From positions 70,738-134,737 of the forward strand of contig CAUQKV010000002.1 in NCBI GenBank assembly GCA_963518845.1: 64,000 nucleotides of DNA. The letters are read 5' to 3'. Below the pieces are notes generated by a model. The model was not told the origin of the DNA and did not search any database. It saw only the letters and a program-made list of their open reading frames with translations. How positions within the stretch are numbered: the stretch's first letter is position 1; the number at the start of each line of letters is the position of its first letter. Made by a program: the position numbers and the translations under genes. Shown here one piece after another: positions 34,950 through 44,507 of the stretch. This DNA comes from JABCPE02 sp963518845. GTDB taxonomy: Bacteria; Bacteroidota; Bacteroidia; Flavobacteriales; Weeksellaceae.

Positions 34950-37148
34950 ATGTCAATATTAAGGTTTAGTGCATTAGAGAAATTACCTTTTATCAATTAT
35001 AGAAAAGATAATTTTGTGGAAACTCCGCCCAAATTATCAGAATTATTCTGTGAAAATGTATTTTCCGAAGAGAAAATGCGTGAGTTTTTGACCAAAGAGG
35101 CTTTTACAGCCGTGATGGATGCCATAAAGAACGGAACTAAAATCCAAAGGTCAGTAGCAGACCAAGTGGCTCTCGGTATGAAAAACTGGGCGATGACCAA
35201 GGGTGTTACTCACTACACGCATTGGTTTCAGCCGTTGACAGGAACTACCGCAGAAAAACACGATACTTTTTTCACGCCGATAGGTGAGGGCAAAGCTATG
35301 GAGCGTTTTAATGGGGCAAACCTTATTCAGCAGGAGCCAGACGCTTCATCTTTTCCTAATGGAGGAATTAGAAATACCTTTGAGGCGAGAGGATATACCG
35401 CATGGGACCCTACTTCTCCCGCATTTATTATGGGAACTACCCTTTGTATTCCTTCTATTTTTATTTCCTATACAGGTGAAACATTAGACTACAAAGCTCC
35501 TCTTTTGAGAGCATTACACGCTGTGGATGAGGCAGCTACGGAAGTTTGTCAGTATTTTGATAAAAATGTAACCAAAGTTACGGCTACACTTGGCTGGGAA
35601 CAGGAATATTTCCTTGTAGATTCGGCTCTTTTTAAGACCAGACCAGACCTTTTGATGACAGGAAAAACTCTTTTAGGGCACTCGCCAGCGAAAGGGCAGC
35701 AGCTGGAAGACCATTATTTTGGTTCTATTCCTACCCGTGTGATGAACTTCATGAAGGAATTAGAGATAGAATGCGTGAAACTGGGCATTCCTGTATCTAC
35801 AAGACATAATGAAAATGCACCCAATCAATACGAGCTTGCGCCAATGTTTGAGGAAGCGAATGTGGCAGTTGACCACAATTCCCTATTGATGGATTTGATG
35901 GCGAGAATAGCGCATAAGCATCATTTTCATATACTTTTCCATGAAAAACCATTTGCGGGAGTCAATGGAAGTGGAAAGCATAACAACTGGTCGCTCTCTA
36001 CCAATACAGGCGAAAACCTGCTGAGCCCTGGGAAAAACCCGAAAAAAAATCTTCAGTTTTTGACATTTTTTGTAAATGTGATTAAGGCGGTGAACGAATA
36101 TGCAGACCTTCTTCGTGCAGGGATTGCTACTGCGGGGAATGACTATCGTCTGGGAGCGAATGAGGCGCCGCCAGCGATTATTTCTGTGTTTATCGGTTCT
36201 CAGCTTTATGGAGTTTTGGAGGAATTGGAAAAAGTGAGCGAGGGGAAACTCAGCGCTGATGAAAAATATGATTTAAAACTAAATGTAGTCGGCAAAATCC
36301 CTGAAATTCTGCTGGACAACACAGATAGAAACCGAACTTCACCATTTGCTTTCACTGGGAATAAATTTGAGATACGAGCGGTCGGTTCTTCAGCGAACTG
36401 CGCAGAGGCGATGACCATCATGAATTCCATTATGGCAAAACAGCTTCGTGTCTTTAAAAAGGAAGTAGATGCTTTGATAGAAGAAAAAGGACTGAAAAAA
36501 GATGAGGCTATTTTTAATGTACTGAGAGAATACATTAAGCAGTCTAAAAATATAATGTTCGAAGGGGACGGCTATTCCGAAGACTGGGTAAAAGAAGCCA
36601 AAAAACGAGGACTCAGCAATCTAAAAACCACGCCAGAGGCTTTGAAAAGAGAATTAGACCCGAAATTCATCAGTATGTATGAAGAAATGGGAATCTACAC
36701 TCAGCGTGAAATAGAGGCAAGAAATGAAATCAAATTAGAAAAATACAGCAATATCGTAGGAATAGAGGCAAAAGTGCTGGCAGATGTCGCGAGAAACCAC
36801 ATCATTCCATCAGCATTGAAATATCAGAACAGATTGATAGACAATGTAAAAGGGCTGAAAGAAATCTACGGCGAAATAGACTTTAAACCTTTGGCGAAAG
36901 AGCAGATGAATCTCATTGAGAGGATTTCTCATAATGTCCACCAGATAAAAATAGGCGTGGATGAACTTTTGGATGCCAAACAAAGAGCGAAAGCCATAGA
37001 GGACAATCAGAAACAAGCAGAGGCATTTTGTCAGGAAGTGAAGCCGCTTTTCTCAAAAATACGAGAAGCATCAGATGCATTAGAAATGATGGTGGATGAT
37101 GAGCTTTGGCCGATGACCAAATACCGCGAACTGCTCTTTACGAAATAA
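34950..37148 (+). CDS. glnN: glutamine synthetase type III (GlnN)
   Basis: 732 residues, far longer than GSI (about 450-470) and matching the GSIII family of Bacteroidota. ATP and glutamate motifs are seen as ATLGWEQEYFLVD near 210, NENAPNQYELAP near 290, FAGVNGSGKHNNWSLSTNTG near 340, and NRTSPFAFTGNKFEIRAVGSS near 450. It condenses glutamate and ammonia, the main assimilation step. GSIII lacks the adenylylation tyrosine system of GSI. It has its own promoter and a strong terminator, so it appears monocistronic. Confidence 0.96.
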   Translation: MSILRFSALEKLPFINYRKDNFVETPPKLSELFCENVFSEEKMREFLTKEAFTAVMDAIKNGTKIQRSVADQVALGMKNWAMTKGVTHYTHWFQPLTGTTAEKHDTFFTPIGEGKAMERFNGANLIQQEPDASSFPNGGIRNTFEARGYTAWDPTSPAFIMGTTLCIPSIFISYTGETLDYKAPLLRALHAVDEAATEVCQYFDKNVTKVTATLGWEQEYFLVDSALFKTRPDLLMTGKTLLGHSPAKGQQLEDHYFGSIPTRVMNFMKELEIECVKLGIPVSTRHNENAPNQYELAPMFEEANVAVDHNSLLMDLMARIAHKHHFHILFHEKPFAGVNGSGKHNNWSLSTNTGENLLSPGKNPKKNLQFLTFFVNVIKAVNEYADLLRAGIATAGNDYRLGANEAPPAIISVFIGSQLYGVLEELEKVSEGKLSADEKYDLKLNVVGKIPEILLDNTDRNRTSPFAFTGNKFEIRAVGSSANCAEAMTIMNSIMAKQLRVFKKEVDALIEEKGLKKDEAIFNVLREYIKQSKNIMFEGDGYSEDWVKEAKKRGLSNLKTTPEALKRELDPKFISMYEEMGIYTQREIEARNEIKLEKYSNIVGIEAKVLADVARNHIIPSALKYQNRLIDNVKGLKEIYGEIDFKPLAKEQMNLIERISHNVHQIKIGVDELLDAKQRAKAIEDNQKQAEAFCQEVKPLFSKIREASDALEMMVDDELWPMTKYRELLFTK

Positions 37149-37155
37149 ACAAACG

Positions 37156-37186
37156 CTCAGTGCAAGATTTTGTGCTGAGTTTTTTT
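37156..37186 (+). terminator. terminator after glutamine synthetase III
   Basis: 9-bp stem CTCAGTGCA / TGTGCTGAG (two G-U pairs) with a 6-base loop, then TTTTTTT. It starts 8 bases after the stop. Confidence 0.8.
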
Positions 37187-37203
37187 AATAAAGATATAAA
37201 AAC

Positions 37204-38238
37204 ATGAATCAGAGAGAAAAACAATTACAATTTCATAAAAACTTGGCGACAGGGCTTCTTGTCTTGATGTTTGTCATCTACATAAGTATGGTGTTTTTGC
37301 AGAAAAAACATTCCGAACTTTCCTTTATAGGCTATGTGAAGGCTTTTTCCGAGGCTGCTATGGTGGGAGCTCTTGCCGACTGGTTTGCGGTAACGGCATT
37401 ATTCCAAAAGCCAATGGGACTGCCCATTCCGCACACTAATTTGATAGAAGAGCGAAAGGTGGATATCGGAAATAATTTGGGAGGGTTTGTTGTAGAGAAT
37501 TTTTTAAAATCAAAGCAAATTCGTTCTCATATTGAGAATATTATGGTATCTAAATATATGGTAGAATGGCTTTCCAAAGAAACCACTTCTGAAAAAATAG
37601 AAAACATCATAAAGGAAATGTCTTTGAATGTGATAGCCAGCCAGATGCTTGTAGAATTTTTGGACAAGGGAAAACATCAGAAATTATTTAGCCAGCTTTT
37701 TGAGAAAATAGAAATTTATATCTCTGAAAACCAAAATATAGTTCGGAGAGAAATAGACAATCAGTTTCCGCCGCTTATTCCATCTTTCATCAGAGAAGCG
37801 ATTTCGGAAAAGGTGGTGGAAGGTTTGCAGGAATTTGTAATGAAAATTACCAGAGATGAAGCACATTCTGTAAGGCAGGAAATGACCACACAGCTCTATG
37901 ATTTTGCTGAAAAACTGAATTCTTCTGAATGGGAAAATGAAATTTCTAAACTCCTGCAAGATAATGTAAATAAGCAGATTAGCGAATTTAAAACTAATGA
38001 AGAGTTTCAGAAAAAACTGGATGCTTGGTTTCAGAAGACAGCTTATAGATTTGCATTGAGAAATAAAACAAAAATAGGAGATTTTATCAGTGATACAGTC
38101 AAAAATTGGGAAGGAAAGGAGCTGAGCCAAAAGCTGGAAATGGAAGTAGGGAAAGATTTGCAGTTTATCCGAATCAATGGGACTTTGGTAGGTGGTATGG
38201 TAGGGCTGGTGATTTATGCTCTTACACAGCTTTTGTAG
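37204..38238 (+). CDS. DUF445-family membrane protein
   Basis: 344 residues. An N-terminal membrane helix (about 15-32) is followed by the family hallmark AFSEAAMVGALADWFAVTALFQKPMGLPIPHTNLIEERKVDIGNNLGGFVVENFL (about 45-100). A long helical, charged middle comes next, then a final hydrophobic segment (RINGTLVGGMVGLVIYALTQLL) at the C-terminus. The family (YjiN-like) is widespread but its function is unsettled. It ends at a shared terminator with the convergent porX. Confidence 0.86.
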   Translation: MNQREKQLQFHKNLATGLLVLMFVIYISMVFLQKKHSELSFIGYVKAFSEAAMVGALADWFAVTALFQKPMGLPIPHTNLIEERKVDIGNNLGGFVVENFLKSKQIRSHIENIMVSKYMVEWLSKETTSEKIENIIKEMSLNVIASQMLVEFLDKGKHQKLFSQLFEKIEIYISENQNIVRREIDNQFPPLIPSFIREAISEKVVEGLQEFVMKITRDEAHSVRQEMTTQLYDFAEKLNSSEWENEISKLLQDNVNKQISEFKTNEEFQKKLDAWFQKTAYRFALRNKTKIGDFISDTVKNWEGKELSQKLEMEVGKDLQFIRINGTLVGGMVGLVIYALTQLL

Positions 38239-38245
38239 AAAAAAC

Positions 38246-38273
38246 AAATCGGATATCCTTGGATATCCGATTT
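38246..38273. terminator. bidirectional terminator between DUF445 gene and porX
   Basis: Perfect 13-bp inverted repeat AAATCGGATATCC / GGATATCCGATTT separated by TT, between converging genes. Confidence 0.8.
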
Positions 38274-38310
38274 CGTCTAAAATAAATAAAATATAATGAA
38301 AAAACTAAAA

Positions 38311-39852
38311 CTACTTTGGTTCTAACACACAGAATGGGATGATAATCTCTTCTAGGGAAATCCCTCCGTGCTGATAGGTGTCTTTATAATAATTCACAAA
38401 ATGGTTGTAATTTTTAGGGTAAGCAAAGAATAAATTGTTCTTCGCAAAGATATATTTACTGCTCACATTTCCTTTCGGAAGGAATAGCTTTTCAGGATTT
38501 GTAATCGCCCAGACATCTTTGTCTTCATAGGTTAGACTTTTTCCTGTTTTATATCTTATGTTGGTAGAGGTTTCTCTATCACCCACCACTTTGCTTGGTT
38601 TTCTTACATAAATCATTCCATGGTCAGTAGTTATCACCAGCTTAAAGCCGTTTTCTGCTGCCAGTTTGATGATTTTGATAAGAGATGAATTTTCAAACCA
38701 ATTGTATGTTAATGAACGGAATGTTTTATCATCTCTAATTAGCTGATCTACAATGGTGTTATCGGTTTTCGCGTGAGAAAGAATGTCTATAAAGTTATAA
38801 ACAATCACCAATAAATCATTGTTTTTGTGCTGATTAAAATCTTCTAATATTTTTCGCTCAAAATCAGCGTTTAATATCTTAATATATTTTGAACTTTTCC
38901 CTTGCAGACCGAGTCTTTTCATTTGGTCTTTTAGGAAATCAAATTCAAATTCATTTTTGTTCCCATCTTCATTGTCATTGAACCATTTATCTGGAAATCT
39001 TTTTTCTATTTCCAAAGGCAACAGCCCTGCGAAGAAAGAATTTCTAGCATACTGAGTCGCCGTTGGTAAGATACTGTACAGATACTCTTCCGAAGTTTTA
39101 TTGTAAAACTTAGTGAAAAGAGGTTCTACTACTTTCCATTGGTCATATCTCAAGTTATCTATCACCAAAAGAAGAACTTTGTCTTTTTCTATCTCTGGTT
39201 TTACTTTTTCCTTGAAAAGGGTGTGGTTCATCAGAGGCTTGTCATTTGAGTTAAGCCAATGTTCGTAGTTGTTTTCTATGAATTTAGCAAATTGGATATT
39301 TGCTTCTTCTTTTTGATTTTGAAGCAATTCTGAAAACTCACTATCAAAAACCTTATCAAATTTTATCTCCCAATTAAGGATTTTCTTATAATATTCTGCC
39401 CAGTCTTCATAATTATGAAGATTGGAAAGTTCCATGCTCAGATTTCTGAACTCCTGCTGATATTCAGAAATAGTCTGCTGTTCTACCAAAGTATCTTGCT
39501 CAAGATTTTTCTTTAGTGAAAGTAGAACTTGATTTGGGTTCACTGGTTTTAGAATATAATCTGCAATTTGTGAACCTATAGCCTGCTCCATGATGTGTTC
39601 CTCTTCATTTTTCGTTACCATCACTATTTTGATGGAGCTGTCCAAGTTTTTAATCATTGGAATGGCTTCTAAGCCAGATATGCCAGGCATACTTTCGTCA
39701 AGAAGAACGAGTGCGAAACTGTTTTCCTCTATCAGTTCCAAGGCCTCATTCACATTGTTGATAGGAGTAACACTGTAACCTTTGCTTTCCAAGAAAACAA
39801 TGTGTGGCTTCAGCATCTCTATCTCATCATCTACCCAAAGTATTTTTGACAT
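38311..39852 (-). CDS. porX: PorX: response regulator with PglZ phosphatase domain
   Basis: 513 residues from the ATG at 39852 (an upstream GTG would add four). The receiver domain (about 1-120) has the acidic pair in VDDE and the phospho-acceptor Asp52 in LVLLDESMPG. A helical linker joins it to a PglZ alkaline-phosphatase-like domain (about 215-505), with LLVIDNLRYDQW, ILPTATQYARNS, NFIDILSHAK and TTDHGMIYV, the metal-binding DHG. PorX controls type IX secretion genes through the PorY kinase and binds zinc and oligonucleotides. The divergent HD phosphohydrolase gene is 119 bases upstream. Confidence 0.94.
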   Translation of the reverse strand: MSKILWVDDEIEMLKPHIVFLESKGYSVTPINNVNEALELIEENSFALVLLDESMPGISGLEAIPMIKNLDSSIKIVMVTKNEEEHIMEQAIGSQIADYILKPVNPNQVLLSLKKNLEQDTLVEQQTISEYQQEFRNLSMELSNLHNYEDWAEYYKKILNWEIKFDKVFDSEFSELLQNQKEEANIQFAKFIENNYEHWLNSNDKPLMNHTLFKEKVKPEIEKDKVLLLVIDNLRYDQWKVVEPLFTKFYNKTSEEYLYSILPTATQYARNSFFAGLLPLEIEKRFPDKWFNDNEDGNKNEFEFDFLKDQMKRLGLQGKSSKYIKILNADFERKILEDFNQHKNNDLLVIVYNFIDILSHAKTDNTIVDQLIRDDKTFRSLTYNWFENSSLIKIIKLAAENGFKLVITTDHGMIYVRKPSKVVGDRETSTNIRYKTGKSLTYEDKDVWAITNPEKLFLPKGNVSSKYIFAKNNLFFAYPKNYNHFVNYYKDTYQHGGISLEEIIIPFCVLEPK

Positions 39853-39971
39853 AATTTTTTCCACTAATTTTCTGTTTCCAAAAGTATGGAGAAAAAATAT
39901 TAAAATTATACCAATGAAATGTTAATGTTTGGTTAAAGTTTTTTTATAATTTTACACGATAAAATCTTTTT

Positions 39972-41186
39972 ATGGCTAATAAGTTGAAAATCATCAATGA
40001 TCCAGTTCATGGATTTATAAAAATCCCGTATGAAATTATTTTTGATATCATGGAGCATCGCTGTTTCCAGAGATTGAGAAGGATTTCTCAAACGGGACTG
40101 CTGAGTTTGATTTTCCCAGGAGCTACCCACACTCGTTTTCATCATGCGATAGGCGCGATGCATTTGATGTTTAATGCACTAGAAATTCTGAAACAAAAAG
40201 ACATGAAAATTTCTACGGAAGAGGAAAAGGGAGCGATGCTGGCTGTCCTGCTTCATGATGTGGGACATGGGCCTTTTTCTCATGCTTTGGAAAATATACT
40301 GATGGACAACTGGCATCACGAAAAACTTTCCCTTCTTCTGATGGAGCAGTTGAACGAGGAGTTTTCGGGCGAACTTACGATTGCGATACAGATGTTTCAG
40401 GGAAAATATCATCGTAAATTTTTTAATCAATTGATTTCCTCACAGCTTGATGTGGACAGGCTCGATTACCTCAAAAGAGACAGCTTCTACACGGGAGTTT
40501 CGGAAGGGAATATCAATACACAGCGGATTTTATCAACTCTGAATGTCCTTGATGATGAGCTGGTTTTGGATGAAAAAGGAATTTATTCCATTGAGCATTA
40601 TCTCGTGGCGAGAATGTTCATGTATTGGCAGGTTTATTATCATAAAGCGGCGGTGTTGGCAGAAAATTTATTGATAAAAATAATGAACAGAGCCAAAACA
40701 TTGGTTTCGCAAAATGTAAAAGTGGAGGCTTCTGAAAACCTCAAATATTTCTTGTATAGAGAGAGTTCTACACAGGCTACGGAGGAAGATATAGCGAGAT
40801 TTATGGAGTTGGATGATACGGATGTGCTGCAAGCCATCAAATCATGGAAAAATCATGAAGATTTTGTACTTTCGTATCTTTGTAAAACGGTGATTAACAG
40901 AAAGTTTCCTAAAATCATTTACTCTTCTACGCCTTTTTCGGATGATTTGGTAAGGGAGAAAATAAGGGAAACTAATTTGTATTTTGGGATAGAAAACGGA
41001 GATTTACTCGTGGATAATATTGAAAGAAGTCTACTGCCTTATGATAAAACCAAACAGCCTATCTATCTCCTGCGAAATGATATGGAAAAAGTAGCATTGG
41101 AACAGGCAGGAAGCCAGATTTTATCGATGAATATCAATGAAAAAACAACGAGATATATTTTGTCCTTTCCAAAGGAGATTTCATGA
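39972..41186 (+). CDS. HD-domain phosphohydrolase (YdhJ/dNTPase-like)
   Basis: 404 residues. The HD metal motif is HTRFHHAIGAMHL (about 53-65) and LHDVGHGPFSH (about 94-104, H95 and D96). The downstream SSQLDVDRLDYLKRDSFYTGVSEG is typical of the SAMHD1/YdhJ dNTP triphosphohydrolase branch. It may hydrolyse dNTPs to deoxynucleosides and triphosphate; the family also has uncharacterised members. It is divergent from porX and 74 bases upstream of lpxD. Confidence 0.86.
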   Translation: MANKLKIINDPVHGFIKIPYEIIFDIMEHRCFQRLRRISQTGLLSLIFPGATHTRFHHAIGAMHLMFNALEILKQKDMKISTEEEKGAMLAVLLHDVGHGPFSHALENILMDNWHHEKLSLLLMEQLNEEFSGELTIAIQMFQGKYHRKFFNQLISSQLDVDRLDYLKRDSFYTGVSEGNINTQRILSTLNVLDDELVLDEKGIYSIEHYLVARMFMYWQVYYHKAAVLAENLLIKIMNRAKTLVSQNVKVEASENLKYFLYRESSTQATEEDIARFMELDDTDVLQAIKSWKNHEDFVLSYLCKTVINRKFPKIIYSSTPFSDDLVREKIRETNLYFGIENGDLLVDNIERSLLPYDKTKQPIYLLRNDMEKVALEQAGSQILSMNINEKTTRYILSFPKEIS

Positions 41187-41245
41187 TTTTTTATGTTAAA
41201 AATATAAACAAATATAAATTTTTATTATACTAATAGGATTTTTCT

Positions 41246-41253
41246 TATCTTTG
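41246..41253 (+). promoter_or_regulatory. -7 box (TATCTTTG) for the lpxD-lpxC/fabZ-lpxA-efp operon
   Basis: Exact TAnnTTTG 7 bases before the lpxD ATG at 41261, implying a very short leader. No -33 TTG at normal distance. Confidence 0.5.
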
Positions 41254-41260
41254 CACGATT

Positions 41261-42292
41261 ATGGAGTTTACAGCTGCTGAAATTGCAGGTCTTATCAAAG
41301 GAAAAGTAATTGGAGACCAAGGAATAAAAGTTCATGGATTTTCCCCTATAGAAGAGGGAAGGCATGGACATTTGTCTTTTATTGCAAATGAAAAATTTGC
41401 ACATTTTCTACACTCTACAGAGAGTTCTGTGCTTATTGTTTCGAAAAATCTTTTGAAAGAAGAAAATTACAAGCCAGTCATCATAGAAGTGGAAGATGCA
41501 TATCTTGCGTTTCAGGTTTTGATGAATCTTTATCAGCAGATGACCGAAAAGAAAAAAGGAATAGAAGCGCAGAGTTTCATCCATGAAACGGCTGTTTTGG
41601 GAGAGGATGTTTATGTAGGAGCGTTCACTTATATTTCAGAAAAAGCGGTAATTGGTGATGGTGTCCAGCTTGCTCCTCAGGTTTTCATTGGTAAAAATGT
41701 GAAAATCGGTAAAAACTCTAAAATAGACAGCGGTGCGAAAATCTATGACGGCTGTATCATTGGAGAAAATTGTGTTGTCCATTCTAATACTGTGGTAGGA
41801 GGAGATGGATTCGGTTTTCAGCCTACACCAAACGGATATGACAAAATCCCACAGTTGGGAAATGTAATCATAGAAAACAATGTGGAAATAGGCTCTAACT
41901 GTAGTATTGACAGAGCTACCATAGGTTCTACCATTATAGGAGAAGGGACTAAAATAGACAACCTTATCCAAATCGCACACAATGTGAAAATTGGGAAAAA
42001 TAATGTGATTGCTGCGCAGGCAGGAATTGCAGGTTCTACTACCATTGGCAATTGGAATATGATCGGTGGTCAAGTGGGAATTGTAGGACATATCAACATA
42101 GGAAATCAAGTAAAAATACAAGCACAGAGCGGTGTAAATAAGAATGTAAAAGATGGCGAGGCACTGTATGGAGCGCCAGCCATAGATGCAGGAGATTACC
42201 GAAGAAACTATGTGCATTTCAGAAACTTGACAGAAATAGTAAAAAGAATAAATCAATTAGAAAATAACTCAAAAGATAAAACTAATGAGTGA
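41261..42292 (+). CDS. lpxD: UDP-3-O-(3-hydroxyacyl)glucosamine N-acyltransferase (first copy)
   Basis: 343 residues. An N-terminal uridine-binding domain (about 1-100) is followed by a left-handed beta-helix of hexapeptide repeats (IGDGVQLAPQVFIGKNVKIG and so on) and a C-terminal helix. The catalytic His is likely in LIQIAHNVKIGKNN. It adds the N-linked acyl chain in the third step of lipid A synthesis. Its last 8 bases overlap lpxC/fabZ, so translation is coupled. Confidence 0.94.
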   Translation: MEFTAAEIAGLIKGKVIGDQGIKVHGFSPIEEGRHGHLSFIANEKFAHFLHSTESSVLIVSKNLLKEENYKPVIIEVEDAYLAFQVLMNLYQQMTEKKKGIEAQSFIHETAVLGEDVYVGAFTYISEKAVIGDGVQLAPQVFIGKNVKIGKNSKIDSGAKIYDGCIIGENCVVHSNTVVGGDGFGFQPTPNGYDKIPQLGNVIIENNVEIGSNCSIDRATIGSTIIGEGTKIDNLIQIAHNVKIGKNNVIAAQAGIAGSTTIGNWNMIGGQVGIVGHINIGNQVKIQAQSGVNKNVKDGEALYGAPAIDAGDYRRNYVHFRNLTEIVKRINQLENNSKDKTNE

Positions 42293-43682
42293 TAAACAAA
42301 AAACTTTAAAAGGAGAAGTTTCCCTATCAGGAATAGGTCTTCATACAGGGAAAGAAGTGACCCTAACCATCAAACCTGCTAAGGAAAATACAGGGTATGT
42401 GTTCGTAAGAACAGACTTAGAGGGAAATCCACAAATAGAAGCAGATGCTAACTATGTGGTTTCTACTGATAGAGGAACTACATTAGAAAAATCTGGAGTT
42501 AAAATCTACACATGTGAGCATGTTTTGGCGGCATTAGTGGGGATGGATGTGGATAATGCTATCTTGGAGATGAATAATGCAGAACCTCCTATTATGGATG
42601 GCTCATCCAAGTTTTTTGTAGAAGCTATAGAGAAAGCAGGAGTGGTGGAGCAGGAGCAGCCGAGAGAGTATTTTGCTGTTACAGAGGTTGTTAGTTTCAC
42701 TGACCCACAGACTGGTTCTGAGATTACCATTATCCCAGCGGATACTTATGAAGTAACTACGATGGTGGATTTTGGGACTAATGTTTTAGGAACTCAGAAT
42801 GCTGTTTTGAAGAATATTTCTGATTTCAAAAATGAAATTTCTTCTGCTAGAACATTTAGTTTTTTACATGAATTAGAAATGCTTTTGGATGCAGGTCTAA
42901 TCAAAGGTGGAGATATTTCTAATGCGATTGTTTATGTAGATAAAGAATTGACTCCTGAAACAGCTGAAAAACTTAAAAAAGCTTTTGGAAAAGATGATGT
43001 TTCCATTCAGCCAAATGGAGTTTTGAATAACTTGACTTTAAACTATCCAAACGAGGCAGCTCGTCATAAATTATTGGATGTTATCGGTGACTTGGCATTG
43101 ACAGGAGTAAGATTAAAAGGAAAGGTAATTGCTAATAAACCAGGACATTACATAAATACAGAGTTTGCTAAAAAACTAAATAAAATATACAAAGCTCAAA
43201 AGAAGAAAAATGTTCCAAATTTTGATTTGAGTAAAGAGCCTATTTATGATATCAATGGCATTATGAGATTATTGCCGCACAGACCTCCGTTCTTGTTGAT
43301 AGACAAGATTTTAGAACTGTCTGATAATCATATCGTAGGGCTGAAAAATATCACAATGAACGAACCGTTCTTTGTAGGACATTTCCCGAAAGAACCTGTG
43401 ATGCCAGGAGTTTTACAGATAGAAGCAATGGCACAGATTGGGGGGATTTTGGTGCTCTCAAGTGTCCCAGATCCAGAGAACTATTCTACATATTTTGTGA
43501 AAATAGATAATGTTAAATTCAAAAAGAAAGTAATCCCAGGGGATACACTTGTCTTTAAATTAGAGTTGTTAGCTCCTATCCGTAGGGGAATAGTACACAT
43601 GCAGGGGTATGGCTATGTAGGCGATAATGTAGTGGTGGAAGCAGAACTAATGGCTCAAGTAGCAAAAACAAAAATAGACTAA
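42285..43682 (+). CDS. lpxC/fabZ: bifunctional LpxC deacetylase / FabZ dehydratase
   Basis: 465 residues. LpxC half (about 1-300): zinc ligands H79 (CEHV), H261 and D265 (HKLLD), general base E78, and H288 in KPGHYI, all in the E. coli spacing. FabZ half (about 320-465): catalytic His332 in LLPHRPPFLLIDKI and Glu380 in GVLQIEAMAQ. One polypeptide thus commits UDP-acyl-GlcNAc to lipid A and dehydrates 3-hydroxyacyl-ACP, two branches competing for the same acyl pool. The fusion is typical of Bacteroidota. lpxA starts at the next base. Confidence 0.97.
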   Translation: MSDKQKTLKGEVSLSGIGLHTGKEVTLTIKPAKENTGYVFVRTDLEGNPQIEADANYVVSTDRGTTLEKSGVKIYTCEHVLAALVGMDVDNAILEMNNAEPPIMDGSSKFFVEAIEKAGVVEQEQPREYFAVTEVVSFTDPQTGSEITIIPADTYEVTTMVDFGTNVLGTQNAVLKNISDFKNEISSARTFSFLHELEMLLDAGLIKGGDISNAIVYVDKELTPETAEKLKKAFGKDDVSIQPNGVLNNLTLNYPNEAARHKLLDVIGDLALTGVRLKGKVIANKPGHYINTEFAKKLNKIYKAQKKKNVPNFDLSKEPIYDINGIMRLLPHRPPFLLIDKILELSDNHIVGLKNITMNEPFFVGHFPKEPVMPGVLQIEAMAQIGGILVLSSVPDPENYSTYFVKIDNVKFKKKVIPGDTLVFKLELLAPIRRGIVHMQGYGYVGDNVVVEAELMAQVAKTKID

Positions 43683-44489
43683 ATGATTCATCAGCTTACA
43701 GCAGTAGACCCAAGAGCGAAAATTGGACAAAATGTTACCGTAGACCCATTTACCACCATAGCAGCGGATGTGGAAATAGGGGAAGGAACATGGATAGGTT
43801 CTAATGTTACCATTATGAATGGAGCAAGAATTGGTAAGAACTGCAGAATTTTTCCAGGAACTGTCATTGCTGCGATACCACAAGATTTGAAGTTTGATGG
43901 AGAGGAATCACAAGTTATCATTGGTGATAATACGACCATTAGAGAATGTGTAACGGTTAATAGAGGAACCAAGGCTTTAGGATATACTAAAATTGGGAAT
44001 AATTGTCTAATCATGGCTACATCTCATATTGCTCATGACTGTGTTGTCGGTGATAATGCCATTATAGTAAATGGATGTGCGATAGGTGGACATGTGGAAA
44101 TAGGCGATTATGCTATCATTGGTGGATTGAGTGCTGTGCATCAGTTCTCTAGAATAGGGAAACATGTAATCACAGCGGGAGGTTCTTTGGTTAGAAAAGA
44201 TATTCCGCCTTATGTCAAAGTAGGAGGAGAACCGCCTGTTTATGCAGGAATCAACTCGGTTGGGCTTAGAAGAAGAGGAATTTCTAATGAGAAAATTTTG
44301 GAGATTCAGTCCATTTATAGAGTGATTTTCCAAATGGGAATGAATGTATCTCAAGCATTGGCATATGTAGAAAAAGAAGTATTGTCTACGCCAGAAAGAG
44401 ACGAAATTGTGCAATTTATACAGTCATCTCAGAGAGGAATCATCAGAGGCGGCAGCACGAAAAAAGAGGAAGAAGATAATCAAGATTAA
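43683..44489 (+). CDS. lpxA: UDP-N-acetylglucosamine acyltransferase
   Basis: 268 residues of hexapeptide-repeat beta-helix with the LpxA features NRGTKALGYTKIGNNCLIMATSHIAHDCVVGDN (catalytic His in SHIAHD) and the C-terminal helical domain EIVQFIQSSQRGIIRGG. It performs the first lipid A step, acylating UDP-GlcNAc. It follows lpxC/fabZ with no gap. efp begins 18 bases later. The last residues are an acidic tail (KEEEDNQD). Confidence 0.95.
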   Translation: MIHQLTAVDPRAKIGQNVTVDPFTTIAADVEIGEGTWIGSNVTIMNGARIGKNCRIFPGTVIAAIPQDLKFDGEESQVIIGDNTTIRECVTVNRGTKALGYTKIGNNCLIMATSHIAHDCVVGDNAIIVNGCAIGGHVEIGDYAIIGGLSAVHQFSRIGKHVITAGGSLVRKDIPPYVKVGGEPPVYAGINSVGLRRRGISNEKILEIQSIYRVIFQMGMNVSQALAYVEKEVLSTPERDEIVQFIQSSQRGIIRGGSTKKEEEDNQD

Positions 44490-44507
44490 AAATAATTAGA
44501 ATAAAAA

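Noticed and set aside
41636..42256. Long minus-strand frame (206 codons) across lpxD
   Set aside because: Hexapeptide-repeat genes often give long antisense frames because of periodic codon use; no protein family is recognised.
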